Source of the DNA: Spinacia oleracea
Lineage: Eukaryota; Streptophyta; Magnoliopsida; Caryophyllales; Amaranthaceae
NCBI RefSeq assembly: GCF_020520425.1
Contig: NC_079491.1
Span: forward strand, 37,913,027-37,977,026
Direction of reading: 5' to 3'
Length of the DNA: 64,000 bases
Both the position numbers and the translations under genes were made by a program. This document shows positions 32,409 through 43,700 of this stretch, piece by piece. Each line of letters opens with the position of its first letter. The stretch's first letter is position 1. Below the pieces are notes generated by a model. The model saw only the letters and a list, made by a program, of their open reading frames with translations, searched no databases and had not been told where the DNA came from.

Positions 32409-34476
32409 TTATGAATCATTCAGGCGATCCAATTCCTTCTCCCAGTTGATACCATTCATCTGGTGACCGAAAGGTACAACTAGGTTGTAGCGAAATACCT
32501 GTATATTCAATTCATTACACAATCCAATTACTGATGTACTGGTCAAGTACGAGTAAAATTAACTAAATAAAATAACAAGAGTAATAAACGGAAACCAACC
32601 TTGTTATTGATAGCACCCATTTGAATCTTCAAAACCTCTGAGGATTCCTTCCATTTAGCATCATTTTCATTGATCTTGTATCCCCATGCTTTCTTGAGCG
32701 ATGTCCGCCAATCAGCAGCATCGTTCCTTATCTGCTTGTTGAGTTCAACCCACTCCGGTGCACACCCATTCTTTGATAGAATTCGATATAATGTGTCCTC
32801 ATCAGGGGCTGCATGAGGATTTGTACTAACATCTAAAGGTTTTCCCTTGCCAGGTAGGTTCTCGAAATCACCTTCTTCCATGGACTGCCAAATTCTTTTC
32901 TCAACAATATTCACTATGTCGGTTTCTGATCTGCCCATGTCATAAAAGGATTGTCATGAAACATGCATCTGTATCAGTCAACAAAGATTGTTTGCCACTG
33001 TCAACATGAATATATATCAAACATCTTTTATCACTACAACAGCCATCCTAACAGCTAGTCTAGCAAGATAGTTGTACAATATTCCAAAGAGAAGAATTTT
33101 GTTTGTAGATTTTCAACCCTAAATCGTAAAGCTTCATTGATCATTCTTCTTTCTAAGATACTCTAGGAAAGTTCAACCTGTACCCCCAAAACATAATTTC
33201 GACCTTTTAGTGGCTCAAACTATACATTTTTTTTATGCTCTTTGAACTGAAAAAGGATTCAATCCTTAAGGGAAAACCTTCCTTGGGTAGTTGAGTGTCT
33301 CCCTGCGAGTTGGATCAGTAAATAAAAACATGCTACAAAGTTGCAACATCTTGAAATTCCTTTCACCCATAAATCAATTATGGCAACCAAATAATAATTC
33401 GGAAGTATGATATGTCACATATTTAATTTGAAAAGTAGAGTTTTTTAATTAGAATTAATGAAAAAGGGATTAAATATTTAATATCCTAACTTGCAAATGA
33501 AATTGAACATAGTATTTTTTTTGTGAAAATATTTATAATTCGTATACCATTAAATTGTTCTAGGATTTGACTCCCGTGAATGTTACTCCGTACCAATTAA
33601 CATTATTAAGCTTCTTGTTAGAATAATGCTGAATCGGTCAAACACTTTACTGCAATGCGCAGCACGGGATCTCGCTGGACTAGGGTTATCTGTTTTGAGG
33701 TCTATTTTTTGGGTTTTTCCGCATCTGTGTAGAGAGTACTATATAAACTCTTTAGGTTATAACCTAGTTATATTCTATAATCTATACTCTTTAAGATCAA
33801 ATATTTAATCTCGACGTTTTTTAATTTATATTATTTAATCTTTCTTTGCATCCGCTATGACACTTCATTTTACCCTTCAAACCCAAAATTACATATTATT
33901 ACATAAGATCATTACATATTATTACAACCTTTATCATCATTCTTACTGAGTTACTGGTACTCCCGCTCCGTATTGGGCAGCTAAAGTGCCCGTTACGGAT
34001 ACATGTCCAACTGCACAACACGGTAATTTTATAAAACAATTTGGCAATTTGCATAACTTCGGTCCAAAATCAACTGGTCAAAAGCCAAAAGTGCGATAGA
34101 CAATTGTGGAGTACATGCTTTATACAGAATCGGAACAGGGTACAGTTAATATGAAAAGTCCTAGAAACCTGAAAGGAAGGAAAGAAATTGGAGAGAGAAA
34201 CCTGACATTGTTGCGTTGGCCACGGAGTTCGGGAGGGACCTTGCGATCATTGGCAACCTCGATTACAGCAGATAATCGATCAGTCAGATTACTCTTCTTC
34301 GTCTCCCGATTCGTCGATTTATAATCAGCCGATACAGGTGATAATGACGACGATGATGTGGTCCATTTAACTCTAGGCTTTAAAAGATTAATAACACGGC
34401 GATGAACAACAATTAAACAAGATTTTATTGAATTTGATGAAGATGCAACCATGGCTGTGCGAGTCGCCATTGCCAT
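32409..34476 (-). CDS. DUF1992 (DnaJC28-like) protein, three exons, organelle-targeted by prediction
   Basis: Exon 1 is 34476-34202, exon 2 is 32930-32600 and exon 3 is 32498-32409. Introns (1271 and 101 bases) have GT...AG ends and the phases agree. The product is 231 residues. Residues 1-60 or so are Ser/Thr/Arg-rich and poor in acidic residues (MAMATRTAMVASSSN), fitting a transit peptide to plastid or mitochondrion. The domain begins near residue 92 with VEKRIWQSMEEGDFENLPGK, followed by GKPLD, the hallmark of DUF1992 found in DnaJC28 proteins. The C terminus ends INWEKELDRLNDS. No J domain is present, as in many plant DUF1992 proteins. The molecular function of the family is poorly known, and I give no gene name. 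The frame is intact, so this is probably a functional gene. Confidence 0.85.
32499..32599 (-). other. Intron 2 of the DUF1992 gene
   Basis: A 101-base intron with GTTGGT donor and TACAG acceptor, phase 0. If it were retained, the frame would run only about 20 codons further. Confidence 0.75.
32931..34201 (-). other. Intron 1 of the DUF1992 gene
   Basis: A 1271-base AT-rich intron with GTTTCT donor and GGGCAG acceptor. It splits the arginine codon just before the DUF1992 domain. No transposon ends were recognised in it. Confidence 0.75.
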
Positions 34477-34828
34477 GGCTGCCTGCAGAGGTGTTCAATT
34501 CTGATAACTTTTTTCTTTTTTCGACTGATAGAGTAAAGTAGTGAATGCTTTCTTACAATTGAGTCGGCGGTAGGTTACACGCGGCTCTTTCAGGTTCATT
34601 AGTTTAGACGGTGACCGTTCAGGTGTACGTGTACTTCAAGATAACAATTCTACGTTAGTTTTTTATATCCCCTACGATTTTTCACCAATTCTTATTTACA
34701 AGGCCTTTGTTTAGTTCACCTTATTTCATGACCTTATTACTTATTTCAAATTTAATCAAATCAAATTAAATTAAATCAGATTAGATCAGAAAAAATAAAT
34801 TCAAATCAGATCAGATCAGACCATATTA
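34477..34828. other. Upstream region of the DUF1992 gene
   Basis: This is the likely 5' UTR and promoter of the minus-strand gene; no clear TATA box was identified. From 34702 a GGCCTTTGTTTAGTTCACC word resembles a transposon end, without a visible partner. Confidence 0.35.
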
Positions 34829-34901
<73 letters not shown>

Positions 34902-34902
34902 T
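34829..34902. repeat. (TTA)n microsatellite
   Basis: About 24 uninterrupted TTA/TAT units, directly preceded by ATCAGATCAGATCAG words of the neighbouring minisatellite. Confidence 0.95.
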
Positions 34903-34919
34903 AAGGCATAAAAAACATT

Positions 34920-36056
34920 AACAAAACGTTTAAATTCATCATGTCCAAATTAAAACCATTAAGTCCAGATCAAAAACGATATGATCAAGTCATGTCCACA
35001 TCAAAACTGATTTTTATAGATCAGAACCATCATTATCCAGACCAGAATCGGTATGATCAGATAATATCCAGATCATAACTGATTTGTACAGATCATGTCG
35101 AGATCATGTTCAGATTTGCAAAGATCTTGTCTAGATCAGAACCGATCCTTACAAATCATGTCCGACCCTTACAGAACCAATATGTTCAGATCATAATCGA
35201 TTTGTACAGATCATATCCAGATTAGAATCCATATGTTTAGATTATAACTAGTTTAGATATTGACCTGTACAGATTATGTTCAGATCAGAATTGATCTGCA
35301 AAGATCATGTCCATATCAGAATTGATTTGTACATATCATGATCAGATTAGAACTGGTTTGTAAAGATCATGACCAGATCAGAACTGATTTGTAAAGATCA
35401 TGTCCAGATCAAAACTGGTCTGTAAAGATCATGACCAGATCAGAACTAATCTATACAGATCATGTCTAGATCAGAATAGATCAAGTCCAAATCAGAACTG
35501 ATCTGTACAGATCATGTCCAGATCAGAACTGATGTGTATAGATCATGTTCAAATCATAACTGATCTGTACAGATCGTGTCCAGATCAGTATTGATCTATG
35601 TAGATCATGTCTAAATCATAATTGATATACACATATCATGTCTAGATCAAAATCCATATGTCTAGATCAGAACTCATACATGTAGATCAGAACCCATATA
35701 TTCAGATCGATCTATCTAGATCATGTCTAAATCTATACTAATTTGTCAAGATCATGTCCATATCAAAACCCATATGTCCAGATCATGTCCCGTATGTCCA
35801 GTTCATGTCCCAATTTGAATTGATCTATTTCGATCAAAACCGATATGTCCAGATCATGTCCATATCAGAACTTGTCTGTACAAATCATGTCCAGATCAAA
35901 ACTGCCCTGTATAAATCATGTCCAGATCTCTACTGATCAAATCCATATCAGAACTAAATTTGTACATATCATCCCCAAATCAGAACCGATCTGTACATAT
36001 CATATCCAGATCAGAATTGATATGTCTAGATCACAACCGATCTATCTAGGATTTTA
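34920..36056. repeat. AGATCATGTCCAGATCAGAA minisatellite, ~31-base period
   Basis: More than 30 degenerate copies of a unit close to AGATCATGTCCAGATCAGAA plus CTGATCTGTAC span about 1.1 kb. The core GATCNGAAC...GATC is partly palindromic and dense in GATC. The reading frames seen here come from the repeat. Confidence 0.9.
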
Positions 36057-36204
36057 GGTCTATCTACTATAAGGAATAGTTAAATCATGAGCAAAGTTAA
36101 ATAAATAATAACAATATTATAAATTTGTGTAATATTTATTTTATAGAGTTAGTTCCTTTGTGAATCCTATAGTTATACGGAGTAGATGACAGGGACAAAA
36201 GTAA

Positions 36205-37975
36205 TCTTGTTACTCCTTTATCTTTGGACGAAGTTAGGAAAAACTTATTCTGTATGGATCCTATTAAAACTCTGGGCCCGGTGGTATTCAACCTGTCTTT
36301 TATCAACGTCACTGGGATTCTTTAAGAGTTCCAGTATATGAATTTTGTCGTGATTGTTTTCGTAATGGTAAAATTCCAACAGATAGCAATGATTCTTATA
36401 TCACTCTTATTCCTAAAAAGGATCCTCCATCTTCTATGAGTGATTTTAGACCTATAGGGTTATGCAATACCATTTATAAATTCATCACTAAAATTATTTC
36501 GTCCAGGTTTCATCCCATTTTGAGTAGAATTATAAGTCCTTTACAATCGAGTTTCATCAAAGGAAGAGGTATAGAGGATAATGTAATTTTGGTTAAAGAA
36601 ATGGCTTATTTATTTCATAAAGCTAAAAAAGAAAAAATAATATGGCTTTAAAACTTGATATCACTAAGGCCTATGATAGTCAAGAATGGTCGTTTATTAG
36701 AGATACCTTAATTTCTTTTCAATTTCCTGACTATTTAATCAATTTAATTATGTCTTGTATTACTAAACCTTTGATTTCTGTTTTATGGAATGGAGAAATT
36801 TGTAAAGGTTTTCACCCATCAAGAGGAATTAGGCAAGGTGATCCCTTATCGTCTTATATTTTTGTCTTGTGTCTTGATAGATTTTCTAATCTTATAGAAA
36901 AGGAAGTGGAAAAGGGTAATTGGAAGGCGATTCCTATTACGATAAAATATTCATATCACTCATGTCTTCTATGCTGATGATGTATTTTATTTAGCATGGC
37001 TTCTCCTTCTAATTTGAGCACCATTATGGATACGCTTCACACCTTTGGTAACATGTCTGGTCTCCATATTAGTATGACTAAATCCACTATATTTTTCCCT
37101 ACTAAGATGTGTCATTCTGTTTGAAGGGATGTAGTAGGTTCTTTAGGGTTTAAGGTCTCTCATTCCTTTGGTAAATATCTAGGAGTTGATATTAGACCTA
37201 ATAAGCCGAAGATTGATAATTATTTGGGTCTTTTGAATAAAACTACCGATAGAATTAGGGGTTGGCAATCAAAATTACTCAATATGGCAGGAAGAAATAC
37301 CTTAATTAAAAGTGTTCTTAATTCCTATCCTTTGTATGCCATGCAGAATTTTATTCTGCCTAGTTCTATTATTACACCCTTGAAAAATCATGTCGATATT
37401 TCCTTTAGAATAAGGTGGATATATCTCATTATGCTCCTCGTACTTCCTGGAAAATGATCATTAGGCCTATGGAAATAGAAGGCCTAGGAATTAGGAGACT
37501 TAAGGATTAGAACATAGTATTCATGGAAATATTAGGTTGGAATATTCTTACCAATCCTAACAAATTATGGGTTAGAATTTTAAATGAAAAATATTTAAGG
37601 AATTCTGCTTTCTTTGACTGTATCCCAAATGCTAACCAATCTCCATTATGGAGCGATATTCTTAAAGGTCGTGAGTTGTTAGAGAAAGGTCTAATTGTTG
37701 GTATAGGCAACGGGGGAACTACTTCTCTTTGGTATCATCATTGGATTGGTGAAGGGCCTATTTATAAGTTCATAGATAAGGATGTTCCGAACTCTAAAAC
37801 CCATTGGTTTGTCTCTCATATTATAAGAAATGGGAAATGGTTTCTGGATGACATTAGACATTTACTCCCTCCTCGCATTGTTAATCTCATTTCTTCTTAT
37901 CTCTGTCTTATTAGGATGAAAATGAGGATTTCATATGATGGTGTTTCTCTAAAACAGGAATTTTGACTATCAAGT
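36205..37975 (+). pseudogene. LINE reverse transcriptase, multiply frameshifted
   Basis: Recognisable RT blocks in order: SDFRPIGLCNTIYKFITKII, SSFIKGRGIEDN, KLDITKAYD, GIRQGDPLSSYIF and the catalytic YADD (36970-36981). Frame changes occur near 36281, 36640 and 36960, and stops follow. The downstream thumb-like segment (RGWQSKLLNMAGRNTLIKS) is conserved in plant LINEs. Confidence 0.85.
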
Positions 37976-38404
37976 CAGCCTAACATTCCCTTGCTCGTGA
38001 CATCATTCCTCCAAACCCTAATTTGTTTTCTTGGAAATCGATTTGGAAAATTAGGGTTCTTTTTAAATATAAAATGTTAATTTAGAATTGTGTGCATCAA
38101 ATCTTACCAGTTGCAAGTAAATTAAATGTTTTTGCCTCCTACATTTCTCTTTTTTGTTCTAGATGTGGTCTTGAGCAGGAATTTACATCTTTTCATGGAT
38201 TGCTTTGAATCCAGTATTCTTTTGAATTACATATTCCAAAGAATTTGGACTACTAAGGACTTTGATTTAAATATGTTTTTCACGTCTGATTGGAGTGCTT
38301 AGATCAATTTTAACTTTTCTCACAATATGGATTGGAAAGTTATTTTTTCAATTGTTATTTGGCATATCTGGAAGTCTAGAAATACTACATTTTTTTAGCA
38401 TAAA

Positions 38405-38884
38405 ATGAATCATCTTTTTTCTTTGTATAACTTCTTTTTCTTGGATTGGTCTGTCACTAATCATGTCTTACAGAATAAAGGAAAAGAGAAGGAAGTTATT
38501 GTTGAGGGTATGAGTATTTCATCCTGGAAACCACCAAGGGAAGGATTTGTGAAGTTGAATACTGATGGAGCTTGGAAATCAAGCGATATAGCTGGAGGTG
38601 GAGGCATGTTTAGAAGTACAACTGGTTCATGGTTTGTTGGCTTCACTAGGAAATATAATATGCATTCCTCCATGGTTGCAGAACTCTATGCGACTAGGGA
38701 TGAACTTATCATGGCTAAAGATTATCATTTTGACAAGGTGGAATTAGAAATCGATGCTCTCTCCCTGAAGATAATGTTGGATGTTGTTGAAAAGCATTCA
38801 CATCATGAGCTAGCTCCTTTTCTTAGAGATGTTGCTCAGTTAATGCAGATTTTGTGCGTCAAGGTCGTGAGGAATCGGGTTTAA
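38405..38884 (+). pseudogene. LINE RNase H domain
   Basis: The frame contains FVKLNTDGAWKSS, AELYATRDEL and VELEIDALSLK, which hold the Asp-Glu-Asp active-site positions of the plant LINE RNase H (RVT_3) family. The domain itself is open, but it is cut off from RT by stops, so it cannot act as part of a working element. Confidence 0.75.
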
Positions 38885-39408
38885 ATGCTTCTATGATGAG
38901 GGCTAATCTCATTAATGCGGTGGTTGCTGATGTGTCTTCGAATCCTCCTGCTACAATCCAAGCTTCAGCCTCAGAAATGGTTTTTGGCTCAATTGTTTCT
39001 TCTCTGAAGGATGTTATTCAGGTTAGCAAGAATAAGGAAGGTGGTACGACCAATATTTCGTGTGGAAAACAAAAGTTTGGGAAGGATTTTGTCCCTTTTG
39101 TCGTTGGTTGTTCATCAACTACTCTAATAGCTATTGCTGAAATTGAGGATGATGAAGTTACCAACAGCTAAGTTCTCTCTGTTTCATGTTTTGGATGTCT
39201 AAGGCCCCGGGTATGTTTATTTTCTTTTGGAAATATTTTGATTTGTATATAGTGTATAGGACGGGTTTCTTTTGGGCTGGGATTGTTAGATGGTTTTCTT
39301 TTGGGCCGGGATTGTTAGGTTCATGACGTTTGTTTTACCTCTACCAGAGGTTGCTTTTGTAACAATTCCCTTCTAATCTATTAATATAATCGTCCCTTAT
39401 GCGTTAAA

Positions 39409-39797
39409 AAAAAGAGGTATATTTAAAATGGAATCGCAAGTTTATATTCGTTGATTGTTTTGTTGATCCGTTGTTTGGATTAATTAGCCAAATTTTTAGG
39501 TTAAATATTTTTGTTGATTGTAATATAATTAACGACTATACTTTTTACAAATAACTTTTTTAGTTAATTGTTATACATTTTATATATACTTCATATAAAA
39601 TAAACATGCCCAAGAAAATATACATAGTACACACAAAAAGAAAAAAAAAGTTATAAAGTGAAACTTGTCCCGAAAGAAGATTACAGGCATGTGTGCTAGT
39701 AAAAAAAGTACACAAATTCATAAACATCAATCTGTAAAAAGCACAAGGTTACATCCTTTTAGAACTCTAGCTCTGACGGTAACTGTAACGATACAAA
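39409..39797. other. AT-rich interval, no gene seen
   Basis: Nothing is supported between the two LINE pieces. Confidence 0.35.
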
Positions 39798-39990
39798 TAT
39801 GGGGGTTCAGCTCACTTCAAAGCTCGTTTTGAGAGATAAGCATGCGAAGGCGAGGCCCTTTTCACCTATGAAAGCTATTGCCTGGAACTGTAGGCATCAA
39901 CGATCCAGATTCACCAATGCTACCGTATGTAATCTGCTAAGAAGTTCCAAGGGGGAAGTGGGACATTTGCGTCCTATAAGACTTAAGAGG
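39798..39990 (+). pseudogene. Possible LINE endonuclease N-terminal fragment
   Basis: The stretch PMKAIAWNCRHQ resembles the MK-(I/L)-W-N-C-R-G opening of plant LINE ORF2 endonucleases. Similarity fades within about 30 residues and the frame ends. It is a small scrap and the identification is tentative. Confidence 0.35.
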
Positions 39991-40276
39991 TGATTGGCAA
40001 ACGGTTTTTAGCTAGCTTTTTTTGATGACTTTTGGCTTTTTAATCTGGTCAAACAGCCAAAAAAATGTGTTTGATAACTGATTTTTTGGCTGGATGAAAA
40101 ACCACTTTTCCGCCAAAAATGAAAAATAGTGTTATTTGCTTTTTGGTGTTGACTTTTAGCATGTCACCATCTAAATTACTTTTTAATCCTTATTTTCTTA
40201 TTAATTAATAATTAATAATTTATAATTAATGCTTCCAACTCCATCCCTCTTTCTCAAAATCAGAAATTAATTCTTA
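39991..40276. other. Interval with possible MITE half, no gene seen
   Basis: GTGATTGGCAAACGG and AGCCAAAAA/TTTTTGGCT words suggest part of a small TIR element, but no matching right end was found. The segment directly abuts the target duplication of the MuDR-like element. Confidence 0.3.
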
Positions 40277-40285
40277 TTAATTCGA

Positions 40286-40516
40286 GAAAAATTTGTCAAA
40301 AAGGACCTTTTAAAACCAAAAAATTGTCAAAAAGGACCTTTTAAAAAAAGTGGTGAAAAAAGGCCCAATTGAGATTTTTTGTTGTCAATAAGGACCAAGA
40401 GTGATTTTTCGGTGGTCAACTCTCGGATTCCGGCGTTGACTAACACGTGTCATACACGTGGATTAAAAAAACTTTAAAAAAAAAATTAAAATTTCCCTCC
40501 AATTTACCCCAGCCCT
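40286..40516. repeat. Left TIR of the MuDR-like element
   Basis: It pairs with 46841-47061 with few mismatches and small indels. It includes a partial direct repeat of TTGTCAAAAAGGACCTTTTA at 40299 and 40326, and CACGTGTCATACACGTGG; the right TIR has a shortened form of the latter. Confidence 0.9.
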
Positions 40517-40784
40517 TTACTATTCCCAACTAACCCCAAACCTTAAAAAAAAACTAAACACTCGACATTTTCTCTCTCCTGACTCTGCTCCTTCTCCTTC
40601 CTCACATTAATTGGAATTCAATTCTCCAGTCAAATGCAATGAATTTGGGTGGTTGAAGACAATATTTAAGCCTCTCATCATTGAATAAGGTATGTCATCT
40701 CTCTCCTCTGTCAATTTCACTCGATTTTTTCCCATTTTTGGCATCGAATATTTTCTGAAATTGTCGTCCTTTTTGTCTGCTTCA

Positions 40785-43700
40785 ATGGTGAAAAGGAGTA
40801 AAGGAAAGGGAGGGGGGACCAGAAAGTCTAGGGGGGAAAGCAAGCCAGTAATATTCTCGTTCAAAAGGATCCAAAGAACAAGGTCAGTAATAGTTGTTTA
40901 TTCGTTTTTTTGGCTTTTAGGGTTTGTTTAATTGATAGTGGAATAATTAGATTAATTTAAGTGATTAATTAATAAATTAAAGTAATTTGTATGCTAATTA
41001 ACCTATTTTGTTGAAAAGCCCCAAATTTTTGTCCCCAAATTAATCGAAAGTTGTTTTAGGGTTTATTAATTGTTGCTGTTTATATGCCTGTCATTAGTGT
41101 TTAATTTGATTTTTATGCCTGATTAGTGTTAAAATTGTTGTGAAATAGCTTAATTTGTTTTGTAAGTGGTATTTAAATTATGGGACAATGGGACTGAAAT
41201 TCTTGCTTGTTTGTTGTTTGGTAATGTGTGTGTAAAACAGATTTAACGGGAGGATACCAGTTGATTATCCCGTATTTAGAATGAATGAGCCAATAGACAT
41301 TAGGCTTTTCCATGGGGGTAAATTTGTGAGTCGTAATGGGAAAACAACGTACGAGAAAGGTGAAAGTAGTAAGTACGGGTTATCATTGCACCCAAATGTC
41401 CAAGAAGTTTGTTACTTCGAATTTGTGGGCTGGATTAAGGGGGATTTAGGCTATAAGGATGAGGGGACAATATGGTATAGGGAGCACGGGAAGACTCTGC
41501 ATACAGGGAGGAAAAAACTTGTGAGTGATGATGACATTCCAGATTTTTTGTTTAGTAAGGAAGCAGATGGGTGGTACCATTTATATGTAATCCATGAGCC
41601 TGAGAAAGAAGTGTTTCATAGTTTAAAGTTTGGTCCAGGTGTAACATTTTACACAGATTCAGATAGTGAGAGTGGGCCTAGGGGAAGGGATTTGGGTAGC
41701 CTTAATTCTGGTTACTCATCAGTGGGTTGTGAGTCATCAAAGGGTGAGTCATCAGGGAGCATAAATGGGGGTGGCAGTACTAGTGGGGCCCAACAAGATG
41801 CTGGTGACAAAAATCCTAGATCTAACAACCACAACATAACATCTACTTCAGTTATCACACCTCCAAACAACTCAACTACCACCCCTCAAACTCACACAAA
41901 TACAACCCAAACCTCCTCAGTTTCACTTCCCACCTCACAAATCATCCCACAAACTCACACAGACACAACCCATATCACCTCAGTTTCACTTCCCACCTCA
42001 CAAACCATCCCACAAACTCACACAGACACAACCAATTCCACCTCAGTTTCACTTCCCACCTCACAAACCATACCAGAAACATCAAAAAACAAAATTTCAG
42101 CTTCACAATCAGCTCAAAACAAAAGGAAATTTGTCAGAAATAAGGCTAGTGTGGGGCTTGATTCAATCCCAGAATCAAGTGAACCAGGTGATTTTGGATC
42201 TGAACTGGATTTTAGTTATGACAGTGGGTCTAGCACTGATGAATCTGTGTATTTGAGTGAGGGAGATTATGAGGATGACAGTGATGATGACCTGTTTGCT
42301 GAGTTTGTTGACACAGAAGTGAGGGAAGTTGTGGCACAGGGCTTAGGTGGGGTGGGTGAACACAGACAGTCAGTAGAGGGGGAGGTGCCAGTGGAGGAAG
42401 TAGTGGAACCTAATCAAGTTACAGGGGAAGGTGATAATGGGGATGTTCAGTTACAGAGTGATGAGGATCTGAATGACAGTGATGATGAGCTTGATAGTTT
42501 AGTGGGATCTGATGATGAGGGGGTAAAATATCCAGTCTTCAACCCTGATGTTGACTTTAAGCATAAGATTAAGCTAGCTGTGGGGCTTAAATTTTCTTCC
42601 AATAAAGTGTTTAGGAAAGCTTTGAGGCACCATCAGATAGATGCAGGTTATAACTATTATTTCTTGCATAACAAGAGCCACAGAGTGAGTGTGTACTGTA
42701 AACAGAGATGTGGATGCCCTAGGAAGGCTGGTAGAATGCTAAAATGCACTTGCACATAGAAGAGGAAGTGTCCATTTAAGGTTCATTGCAGAAAATTAAA
42801 AGGTGAGGATACTGTTCAAATTAAAAGCTGCAACCTAGTGCATATCTGTGGGCATCAACATAACAATGATAAGGTGACTGTTGAGTATTTAGCTGAGAGA
42901 TACTTAGAAGATTTTAGGGATGAACCTTCAATGAACATGGAGTATTTTATAAAGAGAGTGAGAAGGGAAGTGAAGTCTGATGTGGGGTACTACAAGTGTT
43001 ACAATGCAAGGAAGTTAGCTAGGGAAATGATTCATGGTAATTCTGCTGATGAGTATAAGAGGGTCTGGGATTATGTAGAGGCAATTAGAACACATTATCC
43101 AGGTAGCACAGCAGTGGTGAAGCTTGAGAGCATTGAAAATCCTCCTCCCCTGTTCCAAAGGATGTACATTTGCTTGCAGCCTTGTAAAGAAGGTTATAGG
43201 GCTGGCTGTAGGCCAATTTTGGGTGTGGATGGGTGTCATCTTAGAGGTCCATACCCAGGAATTTTACTTACTGCAGTGGGGAAGGATGAGAACAACAATA
43301 TTTTTCCAGTTGCTTGGGCTGCGGTTGAGACAGAGAATTCAGATACATGGGTCTGGTTTTTGGAGCTCCTGGTGAAGGACCTTGGTTCTGTAGCAGATGC
43401 AGTGACATGGGTTCATGAGAAAGATGAAGTAGTAGTGGAAGGAGATGATGATACAGTGGCCTTTATGTCTGATAGGCAGAAGGTATGCAATGCTTTCAAG
43501 TTATTGTATTATGTTTGCTAGTATAACACTTGATGTTTTATGTATGTGAGTAATTACTTGTATTATGTTCCCGAGTCTAGCACTTGATTTATGTATGTGA
43601 GTAATTACTTGTATTATGTTCCCGAGTCTAGTACTTGATTTATGTATGTGATTAATACTTGTATTATGTTCCCGAGTCTAGCACTTGATTTATGTATGTG

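Larger units (their letters stand above)
36187..39408 (+). mobile_element. LINE retrotransposon, 5'-truncated, with RNase H
   Basis: A plant L1-type LINE lies on the plus strand. Reverse transcriptase starts within the window without an endonuclease domain, so the 5' part is lost. RT is followed by a zinc-finger/linker region and an RNase H domain. The 3' UTR ends with a short A run (39401-39408). Several frameshifts make it inactive. Target duplications were not found. Confidence 0.8.

Noticed and set aside
34920-36056. Centromeric or telomeric satellite
   Set aside because: The unit is short, degenerate and confined to about 1.1 kb; it matches no telomere motif and no array continues.
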